Assembly (NCBI RefSeq): GCF_045287255.1
Contig: NZ_CP137142.1
Location: 248,001-312,000 of the forward strand
Length of the DNA stretch: 64,000 nucleotides
Reading direction: 5' to 3'
Source: Henriciella sp045287255
GTDB taxonomy: Bacteria > Pseudomonadota > Alphaproteobacteria > Caulobacterales > Hyphomonadaceae
In this document: in pieces, positions 32,131 to 41,807 of the stretch
Position numbering within the stretch: position 1 is the stretch's first letter
How the letters are laid out: each line of letters starts with the position of its first letter
Made by a program: the position numbers and the translations under genes
The notes under the pieces: model-generated
The model's database searches: none
Told to the model about the DNA's origin: nothing
Seen by the model: only the letters and a program-made list of their open reading frames with translations

Positions 32131-34734
32131 GTGGCCTCAAAATATGACCCGCAAATCGCGGAACCCAAATGGCGTGAAGCTTGGGCCGCGGCTGACTTGT
32201 TTAAAGCCAAGACACCTGCTGAGGCGGGTGAGGCCCCCAAGGCCTATGTCCTGGAAATGTTTCCTTATCCATCCGGGCGCCTGCATATGGGCCATGTTCG
32301 CAATTATGCGATGGGTGACGTTGTCGCGCGCCACAGGAAAGCCAAGGGCTATAATGTTCTCCACCCAATGGGTTGGGATGCGTTCGGGATGCCAGCGGAA
32401 AATGCGGCCATGGAGCGCGGCGTCCATCCCGGTGAGTGGACCTATCAAAACATTGCGGCGATGAAGGCTCAGTTCATGAAGCTTGGCCTGTCGCTCGACT
32501 GGTCACGCGAGTTCGCAACCTGTGATGCCGACTATTATGGTGAGCAACAGCGCCTGTTCCTGAAATTCATGGAAAAAGGCCTTGTCTATCAGAAGAAAGC
32601 CAAGGTGAACTGGGACCCGGTCGACAATACGGTTCTGGCCAATGAGCAGGTCGTGGACGGTAAGGGCTGGCGCTCTGGCGCACCGGTGGAACAGCGCGAA
32701 CTGGTCCAATGGTTCTTCCGGATCACCCATTATGCTGAGGACCTGCTCGAAGAGGTTCAGAAGCTTGAGCGCTGGCCGGAAAAGGTCCGTACCATGCAGG
32801 CGAACTGGATCGGGCGTTCTGAAGGGCTGCAAATGCGCTTCGAATGGGCTGGCGACAGTGATGAAATCCTACGTCAGCACGTGGCGGACATTGATCAGGT
32901 CATGGCCGAAGGGGTTGAGATTTTCACCACGCGGCCAGACACACTGTATGGGGCGAGCTTTATTGCGCTCTCACCTGATCACCCGCTGACCATCGAATTG
33001 GCGGGCGGCAATAGCGAGCTTGAAGCCTTCCGCGCCAAGTGTGCGCAGATTGGCACGTCTGAAGCCGACATCGAGAAAGCCCCGAAAATGGGTTTTGATA
33101 CGGGCTTGACGGTCAAACACCCGTTCGCGGGTCAGACGCTTCCCGTCTATGTCGCGAATTTCGTCCTCATGGGCTATGGCACCGGGGCGATTTTCGCTTG
33201 TCCGGCGCATGACCAGCGCGACTTTGACTTTGCCCGCAAGTATGACTTGCCCATCCTTCCGGTTGTGAAGCCGAGTGACAAGGATGCCGCCGGGGCCAAA
33301 TGGGTCGAAACTGGGCAGGGCGCAGACATGGATGCGGCCTATACCGGGCCGGGGTCTATCATGAATTCAGAAGACCTGAATGGCAAAGAGATCGACGCGG
33401 CGAAATCTGAAGCGATTGCGAAGATTGCTGAGCTTGGTCTTGGCGAAGGTACGATAAACTATCGCCTGCGTGATTGGGGCGTCAGCCGCCAGCGTTACTG
33501 GGGCTGTCCAATCCCTGTCATCCATTGCGCAGATTGCGGGATCGTGCCTGTGCCTGAGGCTGATCTGCCCGTGAAGTTGCCCGATGATGTCAGCTTTGAT
33601 AAGCCGGGCAACCCGCTCTTCCACCATGCGACGTGGAAAGATGTCGACTGTCCGAAATGCGGTAAACATGCCCAGCGCGAGACTGATACGCTCGACACAT
33701 TTAATGATTCCAGCTGGTATTTTGCCCGCTTTGCCAGCGTCAATGACAGGGAAGAACGCGCCTATTGGCTGCCGGTTGATCAGTATGTTGGCGGGGTTGA
33801 ACATGCGGTTCTACACTTGCTGTATGCCCGCTTCTTTATCCGTGCGATGCGCGATGTTGGCGAGCTTGACCTGCCAAGCGGTGAGCCATTTGCAGGTCTT
33901 TTCACGCAGGGCATGGTGACACACGAAACATACAAGTCAGCCGACGGGGCGTGGCTGGAGCCCGCAGCGGTTGAGAAACGTGGTGACCAGACCATAGAGA
34001 TCGCAACAGGCAACCCGGTCGAGGTTGGTGACATCATCAAGATGTCCAAGTCGAAGAAAAACACGGTCGATCCGGATAATATCATTGCCACATTTGGCGC
34101 CGATACTGCGCGCTGGTTTGTGCTGTCTGACAGCCCACCGGAGCGCGATGTTGAGTGGACACAGGCCGGGGCTGAAGGCTCTGCCCGTTTTGTGCAGCGG
34201 GTCTGGAGCGTTTTTGACGACCTGCCGTCTGCCAAGCCCGGTGAGCCGGAAGGCAAAACTGATCTGCGCAAGGCGTCCCACAAGGCCGTGGTGGCGATCG
34301 ATAAAGCGATTGAAGAGTTTCGCTTCAATGCCGCGATTGCTGAGTTCCATAACTGGGTCAACGCGATCAAGAAAGCGACCTCTGAAAGCGATGCGAACCG
34401 CTATGAAGCTGCCTCTATGCTGGCGCGCTGTTTGCCCCCGTTCATGCCACATCTGGCTGAGGAATGCTGGGCGCAGATTGGCGGCGAGGGGCTGGTCTCC
34501 GCGGCGGCCTGGCCTGAAATCGATCAGGGGCTGACCGTTGATGATACGGTGACCTTGCCCATTCAGGTCAATGGCAAACGCCGGGCCGAAATCGCAGTCG
34601 CCAAGAGCGCGGACAAGGATACGGTCGAGGCGGAAGCTCTGGCTTTGCCGGAATTGCAGAACTTCATTGCCGGCAAGGACATCAAGAAAGTCATTGTGGT
34701 TCCGGGCCGGATCGTGAATATCGTAGTGGCGTAA
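32131..34734 (+). CDS. leuS: Leucyl-tRNA synthetase
   Basis: An 867-aa class I synthetase of normal length. It has HIGH-motif variant HMGH in GRLHMGHVRNYAMGD, class I KMSKS in IIKMSKSKKNTVDP near residue 640, a central editing domain (TTRPDTLYGASFIALSPDHP) and a C-terminal anticodon part. It charges tRNA-Leu and edits mischarged products. The start is GTG 32131, since GGAGGGG lies 6 nt before it and the protein then opens with KYDPQIAEPKW, as in other LeuRS. An earlier TTG start has no support. Confidence 0.97.
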   Translation: MASKYDPQIAEPKWREAWAAADLFKAKTPAEAGEAPKAYVLEMFPYPSGRLHMGHVRNYAMGDVVARHRKAKGYNVLHPMGWDAFGMPAENAAMERGVHPGEWTYQNIAAMKAQFMKLGLSLDWSREFATCDADYYGEQQRLFLKFMEKGLVYQKKAKVNWDPVDNTVLANEQVVDGKGWRSGAPVEQRELVQWFFRITHYAEDLLEEVQKLERWPEKVRTMQANWIGRSEGLQMRFEWAGDSDEILRQHVADIDQVMAEGVEIFTTRPDTLYGASFIALSPDHPLTIELAGGNSELEAFRAKCAQIGTSEADIEKAPKMGFDTGLTVKHPFAGQTLPVYVANFVLMGYGTGAIFACPAHDQRDFDFARKYDLPILPVVKPSDKDAAGAKWVETGQGADMDAAYTGPGSIMNSEDLNGKEIDAAKSEAIAKIAELGLGEGTINYRLRDWGVSRQRYWGCPIPVIHCADCGIVPVPEADLPVKLPDDVSFDKPGNPLFHHATWKDVDCPKCGKHAQRETDTLDTFNDSSWYFARFASVNDREERAYWLPVDQYVGGVEHAVLHLLYARFFIRAMRDVGELDLPSGEPFAGLFTQGMVTHETYKSADGAWLEPAAVEKRGDQTIEIATGNPVEVGDIIKMSKSKKNTVDPDNIIATFGADTARWFVLSDSPPERDVEWTQAGAEGSARFVQRVWSVFDDLPSAKPGEPEGKTDLRKASHKAVVAIDKAIEEFRFNAAIAEFHNWVNAIKKATSESDANRYEAASMLARCLPPFMPHLAEECWAQIGGEGLVSAAAWPEIDQGLTVDDTVTLPIQVNGKRRAEIAVAKSADKDTVEAEALALPELQNFIAGKDIKKVIVVPGRIVNIVVA

Positions 34735-34756
34735 GGACGGCGTAAAGGAGCCAGAG

Positions 34757-35233
34757 ATGAAACAAGGTCTGCTAAGTGCATTCGCCCTGTTGCTGATGGT
34801 GCCTTTGAGCGCTTGTGGGTTCCAGCCGCTCTATGCGAATGGCGCAGCCGCCGGGAACATCACGGTTGAGCAGATTGATGGCCGTCCCGGTCATGCTCTG
34901 CGCAAGGCCTTGATTCAGGAACTGGCAGCTGGGCTGCCCGGTCTTGAAGAAGATGCCACGCTGACTGTCATCCTCGATAGCCGCTTAAGCCGTTTGGCTT
35001 TGCAGCCGGATGAAGCCGCTTCGCGCACCGATGTTCTAGGCAAAGCTGAATATGTTCTCGCGACTGGGGCTAATGCGATTAGCGGGACCATCAGGGCTGA
35101 GACATCCTACAATGTTCCAACCGAACCATTCGCGGATATTACCGCGCAGATCGATGCTAATGAGCGGGTTATGACGGTTTTGGCGCGGCGCATGGTCGAT
35201 GATATGCGCCTGAAACTGGCCACAGAAGAATGA
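34757..35233 (+). CDS. lptE: LPS-assembly lipoprotein LptE
   Basis: A 158-aa lipoprotein: signal MKQGLLSAFALLLMVPLSAC with lipobox Cys at 20, then GFQPLY, the typical start of mature LptE. It forms the plug of the LptD barrel and helps place LPS in the outer leaflet. AAAGGAG precedes the ATG by 6 nt. Its stop overlaps the holA ATG by 4 nt. The order leuS-lptE-holA is conserved in proteobacteria and supports the call, since LptE sequences vary greatly. Confidence 0.93.
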   Translation: MKQGLLSAFALLLMVPLSACGFQPLYANGAAAGNITVEQIDGRPGHALRKALIQELAAGLPGLEEDATLTVILDSRLSRLALQPDEAASRTDVLGKAEYVLATGANAISGTIRAETSYNVPTEPFADITAQIDANERVMTVLARRMVDDMRLKLATEE

Positions 35234-36267
35234 AGCTGTCGGGCAGCGGTGCGGCGCGGTTCGCAAAGAAGCCCGACCCTGCCGTCTCGTTCGTCCTGAT
35301 TTTTGGCGAGGATGAAGGGGTTGTTGCTGATCTGTCGCGGGATTTGATCGCGGCTTGGGAAAAACAGGGCCCGGCCAACGTCATCACGCTGGATGAGGAT
35401 ACAGTCAAACGCGACCCGCCCGTTCTGTTTGATGCCTTGGAAGCGCAATCTCTCCTTGGTGAGGCGACCATCCTGCGCCTGCGGACGAGCGGGGAAAAGC
35501 TCTTCACGCTCCTGAAAGATGTCCTTGCGCTGTCGCCAGAGCGGGTGTCTGCGAAACTGATCGTCCAGAATGGCAGCCTCAATACGCGCTCGAAAATGCG
35601 CACAGCTTTTGAGGCCGGCGCCAATAGCGCGGCTCTGCAAGTCTTTGCCGACAGTGATGTCGATATGGCGGGTCTTGTGCGTGACACGCTGAAGGCGCGT
35701 GAGGTGATGATTGCAGATGACGCACTGGCGCTCTTTGTTGCAGGCCTGCCGGGCCATCGCAGCCTTGCCAATGCTGAGACTGAGAAGCTTGCCACCTATG
35801 CGCATAATCTGGGGCGGCCTGTTAGCGTCGAAGACATTCGCGCCCTGTGTGAAACCAATGCCGATGAGGACCTATATGAGGCGGTCCGTTTGGCGCTGTC
35901 TGGGCAGTCGATAAAAGCTCAGGCGGAACTTGATCGGGTTGTCGATGCAGGGCTTTCAGCCATCGGATTGCTGCGCGGTTTTGAACGTGAGGCCAAACAG
36001 ATGCTTGCCGCGCGCGCCCTGCAGGGGGATCGTGGTGGCGGGAATGTTGGCAAACAAATGAAGCCGCCCATCTGGCCAAACCAGTGGCCCGCCTTTGAGG
36101 CGCGTCTGAAGCTTTGGCCTGTGCCGCATCTCGTGCGCCTGCTGGAGCGTATCCACGATATGGAAGAAACAGCAAAATCCCCCGGTGGTGGCGGTATGGC
36201 CGATGCTGCCGCACGCGAGTTCTTCACCACAGTCTATAAGACGGCTGAGCGGGCAGCCCGTCGGTAG
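35230..36267 (+). CDS. holA: DNA polymerase III subunit delta
   Basis: A 345-aa clamp-loader delta subunit. It has FVLIFGEDEGVVADLSRDLI (AAA+-like beginning without a Walker motif, as in the family), LRLRTSGEKLFTLLKDVL in the middle, and a C-terminal three-helix domain (LSGQSIKAQAELDRVVDAGL, LLRGFEREAKQML). It opens the sliding clamp for loading at primed DNA. It is translationally coupled to lptE by ATGA. The usual alphaproteobacterial neighbour parB is not next; a transporter gene starts 4 nt later. Confidence 0.94.
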   Translation: MKLSGSGAARFAKKPDPAVSFVLIFGEDEGVVADLSRDLIAAWEKQGPANVITLDEDTVKRDPPVLFDALEAQSLLGEATILRLRTSGEKLFTLLKDVLALSPERVSAKLIVQNGSLNTRSKMRTAFEAGANSAALQVFADSDVDMAGLVRDTLKAREVMIADDALALFVAGLPGHRSLANAETEKLATYAHNLGRPVSVEDIRALCETNADEDLYEAVRLALSGQSIKAQAELDRVVDAGLSAIGLLRGFEREAKQMLAARALQGDRGGGNVGKQMKPPIWPNQWPAFEARLKLWPVPHLVRLLERIHDMEETAKSPGGGGMADAAAREFFTTVYKTAERAARR

Positions 36268-36270
36268 ATC

Positions 36271-37179
36271 ATGAGCTTTCGTGATTTCCTCCTGCTTGCG
36301 GCCATCTGTTTTGTATGGGGCTTGAACCTGGTCGTTACGCGCTGGGTGATCGCCGATGCAGGCGTCCCGCCACTCTTTTTTGCGGCGATGCGCTTTGCCG
36401 GGATCGCGCTGGTCCTGTTCTGGTTCCTGCGCCCGCTACCGAAGAATTTGGGCGTGCTGTTCCTGATCGCCATGGGTATGGGCGCGGTACACTTCGCCTT
36501 CCTGTTTCTGGGGCTTGCCAATGCTGAGGCCAGCGCGGTCAGTGTTGTCGGGCAGCTTGGTGTCCCATTCTCGACGCTGATGAGCATGGCATTCCTCGGC
36601 GAAGTGGTCGGCTGGCGGCGGGGTCTTGGTATCATGTTGGCCTTTGCTGGGGCCGTGCTGATCGCGGTTGATCCGGCAACGTTCACGTTCAGCTATGGCT
36701 TGCTTTATGTGGTTGCCGCCGCCGCGGTGGCTTCCGGTGCCGGGATATTGATGAAGCGGATGCCCGCCATCAGTGCCCTGCAAATGCAGGCCTGGATTGG
36801 CCTCTTCAGCTTTGCGCCGCTCTTTGCAGTTTCAGGTCTGGTTGAAAGTGACGCGAATGGCTGGGGCGCCTTTGTGTCAGGCGGGATCTGGGTTTGGGCC
36901 GCGACCGCATTTGCTGTTTTGGGTGTTAGCGTTTTTGGGCATGGTGGCTTCTATAGCCTGATCAAGAAATACGACATCTCATTGCTGTCGCCTTTGACGC
37001 TGATGACGCCTGTCTGGGGGGTGATCTTGTCGGTGGTTCTGTTGAATGAGCAACTTACGCTACAATTAATCACGGGCGCGGTGATTTCCCTTGGCGGTGT
37101 CTTTGTTATTCTGGTCCGGCCAAATCGGGCGATGCCCGAGGCGGCCTTGGGCAATAAGTATAGCGGAACCCGCGAATGA
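36271..37179 (+). CDS. DMT-superfamily transporter (EamA family)
   Basis: A 302-aa membrane protein with about ten helices in two EamA repeats. The first opens LLAAICFVWGLNLVVTRWVI and ends in AGAVLIAV. The second contains YGLLYVVAAAAVASGAGILM and a closing LQLITGAVISLGGVFVILVR. EamA proteins usually export small metabolites such as amino acids; the substrate cannot be told. It begins 4 nt after holA and its stop overlaps the amidase gene (ATGA), so all belong to one transcript. Confidence 0.9.
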   Translation: MSFRDFLLLAAICFVWGLNLVVTRWVIADAGVPPLFFAAMRFAGIALVLFWFLRPLPKNLGVLFLIAMGMGAVHFAFLFLGLANAEASAVSVVGQLGVPFSTLMSMAFLGEVVGWRRGLGIMLAFAGAVLIAVDPATFTFSYGLLYVVAAAAVASGAGILMKRMPAISALQMQAWIGLFSFAPLFAVSGLVESDANGWGAFVSGGIWVWAATAFAVLGVSVFGHGGFYSLIKKYDISLLSPLTLMTPVWGVILSVVLLNEQLTLQLITGAVISLGGVFVILVRPNRAMPEAALGNKYSGTRE

Positions 37180-37934
37180 AGATCGAAGCTTTACCATCCC
37201 CGAACTTCAATGATCGCAAGTTCGATGTGGATATGCTGGTCCTACACTATACCGGTATGGAAACGGGGCAGGCGGCTCTGGACCGGATGCGCGACCCGGA
37301 GGCCGAGGTCTCCGCGCATTATATGGTTTGGGAAGATGGCCGCATCGTCCAACTGGTGGGCGAGGATAAACGCGCCTGGCATGCTGGTGTATCGAGCTGG
37401 CAGGGCGATAGTGACCTTAACTCGCGTTCTATCGGGATTGAAATCGTCAATGGCGGGCATGATTGGCCGGTCGCGGGTGGGGGGCTACCGCCTTATCCAA
37501 ATGTTCAAATCGAAGCGGTTATTGCCCTCTGTCAGGGCATTCTTTCACGCTGGAACATTCCACAGAGCCGGATTGTCGGGCATTCGGATATTGCGCCAGC
37601 GCGCAAGGATGATCCGGGGGAGCACTTTCCTTGGTCGCGCTTGGCTGGCGCTGGGGTCGGGCTTTGGCCTGAGGCGGTCGAAGCAGAGGCGCTGACTTTG
37701 ATGGGCCGAGGGCTTGGCCAAGGGGATGATGGAGACCCTGTCGAGCGTCTACAGAATATGCTCAGCGAGATCGGGTACACCCTGGACCGGACAGGTCGTT
37801 ACAATGCGCAGACCGAAGCCGTTATTCGTGCGTTCCAACGGCGCTGGGTGCAGGATCAAGTGACGGGTCAAGCTGATTTGCAAACCCTGCGCATGATTGG
37901 CTTGGTCCATGCGCTCTATAAGGGCAAAGCCTAG
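37176..37934 (+). CDS. N-acetylmuramoyl-L-alanine amidase, AmiD type
   Basis: A 252-aa amidase_2 zinc enzyme with a C-terminal peptidoglycan-binding domain. Zinc and catalytic positions are seen in DMLVLHYTGMET (first His), RSIGIEIVNGGHDW (Glu region) and IVGHSDIAPARKDDPGEHFP (second His and the terminal Asp/His part). The binding domain covers about 190-250 (QNMLSEIGYTLDRTG, VIRAFQRRWVQD). No signal peptide is seen, suggesting a cytoplasmic AmpD-like role in anhydro-muropeptide recycling, which would match amgK/murU later in the window. Confidence 0.92.
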   Translation: MKIEALPSPNFNDRKFDVDMLVLHYTGMETGQAALDRMRDPEAEVSAHYMVWEDGRIVQLVGEDKRAWHAGVSSWQGDSDLNSRSIGIEIVNGGHDWPVAGGGLPPYPNVQIEAVIALCQGILSRWNIPQSRIVGHSDIAPARKDDPGEHFPWSRLAGAGVGLWPEAVEAEALTLMGRGLGQGDDGDPVERLQNMLSEIGYTLDRTGRYNAQTEAVIRAFQRRWVQDQVTGQADLQTLRMIGLVHALYKGKA

Positions 37935-38815
37935 AGGTCTGGCAACACGTCTGGCTTGAGTTCCTTATTATCCCATGCCGTGGCAAGGGCGGCACCCAGC
38001 AGCAATGTGTTCACCGATAAGGCAAGCCAGATGAAACCGATAATCACCGAGGCCAGTGCGCCATAAAGCGTGTCTAGCGTTGAATATTTCAGATAGAGCT
38101 GAAACCCGAACGTGACGGTCAGCCAGACAACGGCGGCGGCCGCAGCCCCGCCCAGCATTGGCCAGCCTTTGCTGATCCGTCCATTTAGGGAGACTGCCAG
38201 GATCAGATAGAAGACCGCAAACCCGGCAATCCATTTGGTTGCCCAGATCGTTCCGGCAATCGTTGCAATCTCACTGGTGAAACGTAGCGCAAAACCATCA
38301 TCCTGATTGCGTACAATGGTCAGGACCAATTGCGAAAAGCCAAGCAACCAGACGAGCAGGATCAGGACGGCCGTCAGGATAAAAGCGATCCCTTGAAATC
38401 GGATCAGACCAGAACGTCGATCAGAGCCTGCAATCATCCGAATGCCGGTAATCATTGCCTTTGCCCCGGCCATCGCCGCCCAGAGGACGAGGATCAGCGC
38501 CAAGGCGACTTTCAGCGTGATATTGGTGGGGCGCATCGCCACCACGGTCTCCATGTCGCCTTCGGTCAGGGGCACAACATTCGTGGTGATCACGCTGTTA
38601 ATGGCGCTTGCAAGTTCAGCGCTAAGGTCTGCTGGCAAGAGTGCAAACAAGAGTGTCGAGGTCAGATAGATCAGTGGAAATACGGAGAACAAAGCATAGA
38701 AAGCGATGCCACCCGTCACGATGCGCACGTCCGGCTGGGATAGGCGCCAAATCGCATCCCACACAGGCAGGACAAGGGCACGACCGATCATCGATTGGGC
38801 AAAGAAAGCGCGCAT
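37931..38815 (-). CDS. YihY/BrkB family membrane protein
   Basis: A 294-aa protein with about six membrane helices. The family start (ITGGIAFYALFSVFPLIYLT form: GGIAFYALFSVFPLIYL) is near residue 38, and the YG.....I.FI...S.....GA end (LYGALASVIIGFIWLALSVN) near 255. Members were first called RNase BN by mistake and are of unknown, probably transport, function. It is convergent with the amidase gene (4-nt overlap). Confidence 0.9.
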   Translation of the reverse strand: MRAFFAQSMIGRALVLPVWDAIWRLSQPDVRIVTGGIAFYALFSVFPLIYLTSTLLFALLPADLSAELASAINSVITTNVVPLTEGDMETVVAMRPTNITLKVALALILVLWAAMAGAKAMITGIRMIAGSDRRSGLIRFQGIAFILTAVLILLVWLLGFSQLVLTIVRNQDDGFALRFTSEIATIAGTIWATKWIAGFAVFYLILAVSLNGRISKGWPMLGGAAAAAVVWLTVTFGFQLYLKYSTLDTLYGALASVIIGFIWLALSVNTLLLGAALATAWDNKELKPDVLPDL

Positions 38816-39005
38816 AGAGCAGGCTTACGGTATGGCCTGCAAAGCGGCAATGGGTCTCGAGCGGGAGACCGATTTCCCTCGCGTCACAAAAGTGACGCCT
38901 CCGTCAACTTACGTATAGGTTTCTCCGTAATACTCCCTAAAGTGCGCGCAAAATGCCTCCCGGCATTGCCAGCGGGGGGCGCATATAACCGGGAGGAAAA
39001 ACAAT

Positions 39006-40514
39006 ATGGCAGACCAAACCGCTCTGAAAAAACCCAATACCGATATCAAAACCGAGCATGTTGACGTCCTGATCGCCGGGGCAGGCATCTCGGGAATAGG
39101 GGCCGCGTATCACTTGCGGGATCAATGCGCGGGCAAGCGGTTTGTCGTGTTGGAGGCCCTGGAGGATTTTGGCGGCACCTGGCGCATGCACACTTATCCG
39201 GGCATTCGCTCAGACAGTGACCTCTACACATTTGGCTATCGCTTCAAGCCCTGGATCGGGCCGCCCATTGCTACGGCTGAAGAGATTTTGAGCTATATGG
39301 GTGATGTTATCGATGAGAATGAGCTGGATGATCACATCCGCTATCAGCATAAGATCACAGCGGCGCGCTGGTCATCCAAGGACAAGCTCTGGACGGTGGA
39401 TGTGACACGCGGTGATACTGGCGAGGCGCTGCGGTTTACCACCAATTTCCTCTGGATGTGTCAGGGCTATTATAATCATGCGGAGGGTTACACGCCTGAG
39501 TGGGATGGCATGGACGACTTTGAGGGTGAGATTGTCCACCCGCAAACCTGGCCCGAAGATATCGACCTTTCCGGCAAGCGGGTGATTTGTATCGGATCTG
39601 GAGCGACGGCTGCGACTCTGGTGCCGGCGATTGCTGGCGAGTGCGCTCATGTCACACTGCTGCAGCGCTCACCAACCTATTTCTTCCCGGCTGAGAACCG
39701 CAATGAGCTGGCTGATGAGCTGCACAGGATCGGCGTGGATGCCAAACTCGTGCATGATATCGCGCGCAAGAAAGCCCTATTTGATCAGCAGGAAATGACC
39801 CAGCGCTGCATCGATGAGCCTGAGGTTGTCAAAGAAGAGCTATTGGCGGCGGCGCGGGAATATCTTGGTCCAGATTTCGATATCGATACCCATTTCACGC
39901 CGAAATACCGTCCATGGCAGCAGCGCCTGGCCTTCATTCCCGACGGTGACCTGTTTCAGGGGCTGGCAGCAGGGCAAGCCAGCGTCGTCACCGATCAGAT
40001 TGAACGCTTCACCAAGAAAGGTATCCTGCTGAAATCAGGTAAGGAGTTGGAGGCCGATATCATTGTCACCGCGACCGGCTTTAATCTGTCGGTTCTGGGT
40101 GGCATTCCATTTGAAGTGGATGGCGCGCCGGTCGATTTCAGCAAGACCGTGACCTATCGCGGCATGATGTTTACCGGCGTGCCGAACATGGTCTGGGTGT
40201 TTGGCTATTTCCGCGCCAGTTGGACATTGCGCGTTGATCTGGTGGCCGATTTTGTCTGCCGTTTGATCAAGCATATGGATGCCAAAGGTGTTCGGGAGGT
40301 TCAGGCCGCGTTCCGGGCCGAGGATAAGGATATGGACATCCTGCCCTGGATGGATTCAGACAATTTCAATCCGGGCTATTTGATGCGCAGCCAGCATTTA
40401 ATGCCCAAGCGCGGTTCAAACTATATCTGGCAGCACACACAGGATTACTGGCGCGAACGCGATGAGTTGCCAGAGCTTGATCTCAATGCTGAGGAGTTTG
40501 CCTACGAGGCCTGA
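39006..40514 (+). CDS. Flavin-containing (Baeyer-Villiger type) monooxygenase
   Basis: A 502-aa FAD/NADPH oxygenase. FAD site: VLIAGAGISGIGAAYHL (about 22-38). The Baeyer-Villiger fingerprint FxGxxxHxxxW(P/D) is present as FEGEIVHPQTWPEDI near 176. NADPH site: IGSGATAATLVPA near 199. ATGFN near 357 is the second conserved motif. It would insert oxygen next to a ketone. The 190-bp upstream gap ends in GGGAGGAAA, a strong ribosome site. The neighbouring acyl-CoA dehydrogenase is convergent, so no pathway can be drawn. Confidence 0.92.
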   Translation: MADQTALKKPNTDIKTEHVDVLIAGAGISGIGAAYHLRDQCAGKRFVVLEALEDFGGTWRMHTYPGIRSDSDLYTFGYRFKPWIGPPIATAEEILSYMGDVIDENELDDHIRYQHKITAARWSSKDKLWTVDVTRGDTGEALRFTTNFLWMCQGYYNHAEGYTPEWDGMDDFEGEIVHPQTWPEDIDLSGKRVICIGSGATAATLVPAIAGECAHVTLLQRSPTYFFPAENRNELADELHRIGVDAKLVHDIARKKALFDQQEMTQRCIDEPEVVKEELLAAAREYLGPDFDIDTHFTPKYRPWQQRLAFIPDGDLFQGLAAGQASVVTDQIERFTKKGILLKSGKELEADIIVTATGFNLSVLGGIPFEVDGAPVDFSKTVTYRGMMFTGVPNMVWVFGYFRASWTLRVDLVADFVCRLIKHMDAKGVREVQAAFRAEDKDMDILPWMDSDNFNPGYLMRSQHLMPKRGSNYIWQHTQDYWRERDELPELDLNAEEFAYEA

Positions 40515-40536
40515 TGTTCCCGGCCCGCACGTTTGG

Positions 40537-41667
40537 TTATGGACAGCCAATCGCGCGGGCGAGGATGTTGCGGTGAACCTCACTGGTGCCGGAATAGATC
40601 GTCGCCGCGCGGGTCGCGAAATACTTGGCCTGAGAGAATGCCGTATTTGGGGTGGCGTCCATGCCAACTTCTGTGATGGCCTGATGCAGTTCAGTGGCAA
40701 GTAATTTCAGTATGGAGGCAGCGGGGGCTTCCGCAACTGCGACTTGTCCAGCCGCGGCGCGCGCTTCAAGGGCTTCAAAAGTATCAATTCGGGTGGTCAT
40801 CTCCGCCAACCGCATCAGCAGGGCCGGGTCACCCTGTTCCCAACTTGCAATCCCACGTTTTGCAGCCCGTAAGGCGCGGCGCAGCAGGCCTGTCGTCGTA
40901 TTATTCGAACGCGCGATGGCCATGAGCTGTTTAGCGGTTTTCCAACCTTCACCAATCTCGCCAACCCGATCAGCGACAGGCGTGCGCGCGCCATCGAAGA
41001 AGACTTCATTGGTTTCATGGTCACCATCAATGAAGCGGATCGGGCGCACTTCAATTCCGGGGCGATCCATTTCGACCAGCAGGAAGGTCAGGCCCGCGCC
41101 CTTGGCTGATTGCGGGGTACTGCGCGCCAATAGGAACATGTGCGTCGCCGATTGGGCAAAGCTCGTCCAGACTTTGCTGCCGGTCAGGATAAAATCATCG
41201 CCATCGCGCTCAGCGCGCAGGGACAGGGCCGTGAGGTCGGACCCGGCTTGTGGTTCAGAGAAACCCTGACACCACTCATGCTCCCCGCTCAAGATAGCGG
41301 GCAGGTATCGCGCTTTCTGTTCAGACGAACCATGCGCAATGATCAGGGGGCCAATGGTGCGAATGCCTGATGACATTAGGATAGGCGCATCACGTTCTGC
41401 GCAAGCATTCTCGAAATAGAGGCGCTGCGCCGCGCTCCAGCCTGCGCCGCCATATTCAATCGGCCATGATGGCGCGAGCCAGCCGCGTTGAAAGAGTTTT
41501 TCCTGCCAGATGCGGCGAGCCTCGGTACTGGATTTCAGGCCCGTAGTCGCGCGCCCGGCGGCTTGCAGCGCTTCCGTCAGAGCCTCATCCAGAAATGCCT
41601 TCACCTTGGCTTTGAAAGCCTCGGTCAGGGCCTGTTCTGGCGGCATGATCGCAAAGCTGCCGTCCAC
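40537..41667 (-). CDS. Acyl-CoA dehydrogenase
   Basis: A 376-aa flavoenzyme. WCQGFSEPQAGSDLTALSLRA is the substrate/FAD region, GSKVWTSFAQSATHMFLLAR the central strand, and QAKYFATRAATIYSGTSEVH with RNILARAIG the C-terminal FAD contact. The start is GTG 41667, because AGGAG lies 6 nt before it; a frame up to 41814 overlaps trpF on the other strand and lacks a ribosome site. It oxidises acyl-CoA at C2-C3; chain length unknown. The catalytic Glu may be that of TSEVH or elsewhere. Confidence 0.92.
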   Translation of the reverse strand: MDGSFAIMPPEQALTEAFKAKVKAFLDEALTEALQAAGRATTGLKSSTEARRIWQEKLFQRGWLAPSWPIEYGGAGWSAAQRLYFENACAERDAPILMSSGIRTIGPLIIAHGSSEQKARYLPAILSGEHEWCQGFSEPQAGSDLTALSLRAERDGDDFILTGSKVWTSFAQSATHMFLLARSTPQSAKGAGLTFLLVEMDRPGIEVRPIRFIDGDHETNEVFFDGARTPVADRVGEIGEGWKTAKQLMAIARSNNTTTGLLRRALRAAKRGIASWEQGDPALLMRLAEMTTRIDTFEALEARAAAGQVAVAEAPAASILKLLATELHQAITEVGMDATPNTAFSQAKYFATRAATIYSGTSEVHRNILARAIGCP

Positions 41668-41807
41668 TTTGTTCTCCTGTGACAAGAGTTGCATGGTTAG
41701 CATTTGCGCCCTTGGGCAAGACAATCCGGGGAAATACGGGGTTAACGCGAGGACGTTTGAGCAAGACCTGCTTGACTTGAGGGCGCGCCGGGCGCACCTG
41801 CGCAGGC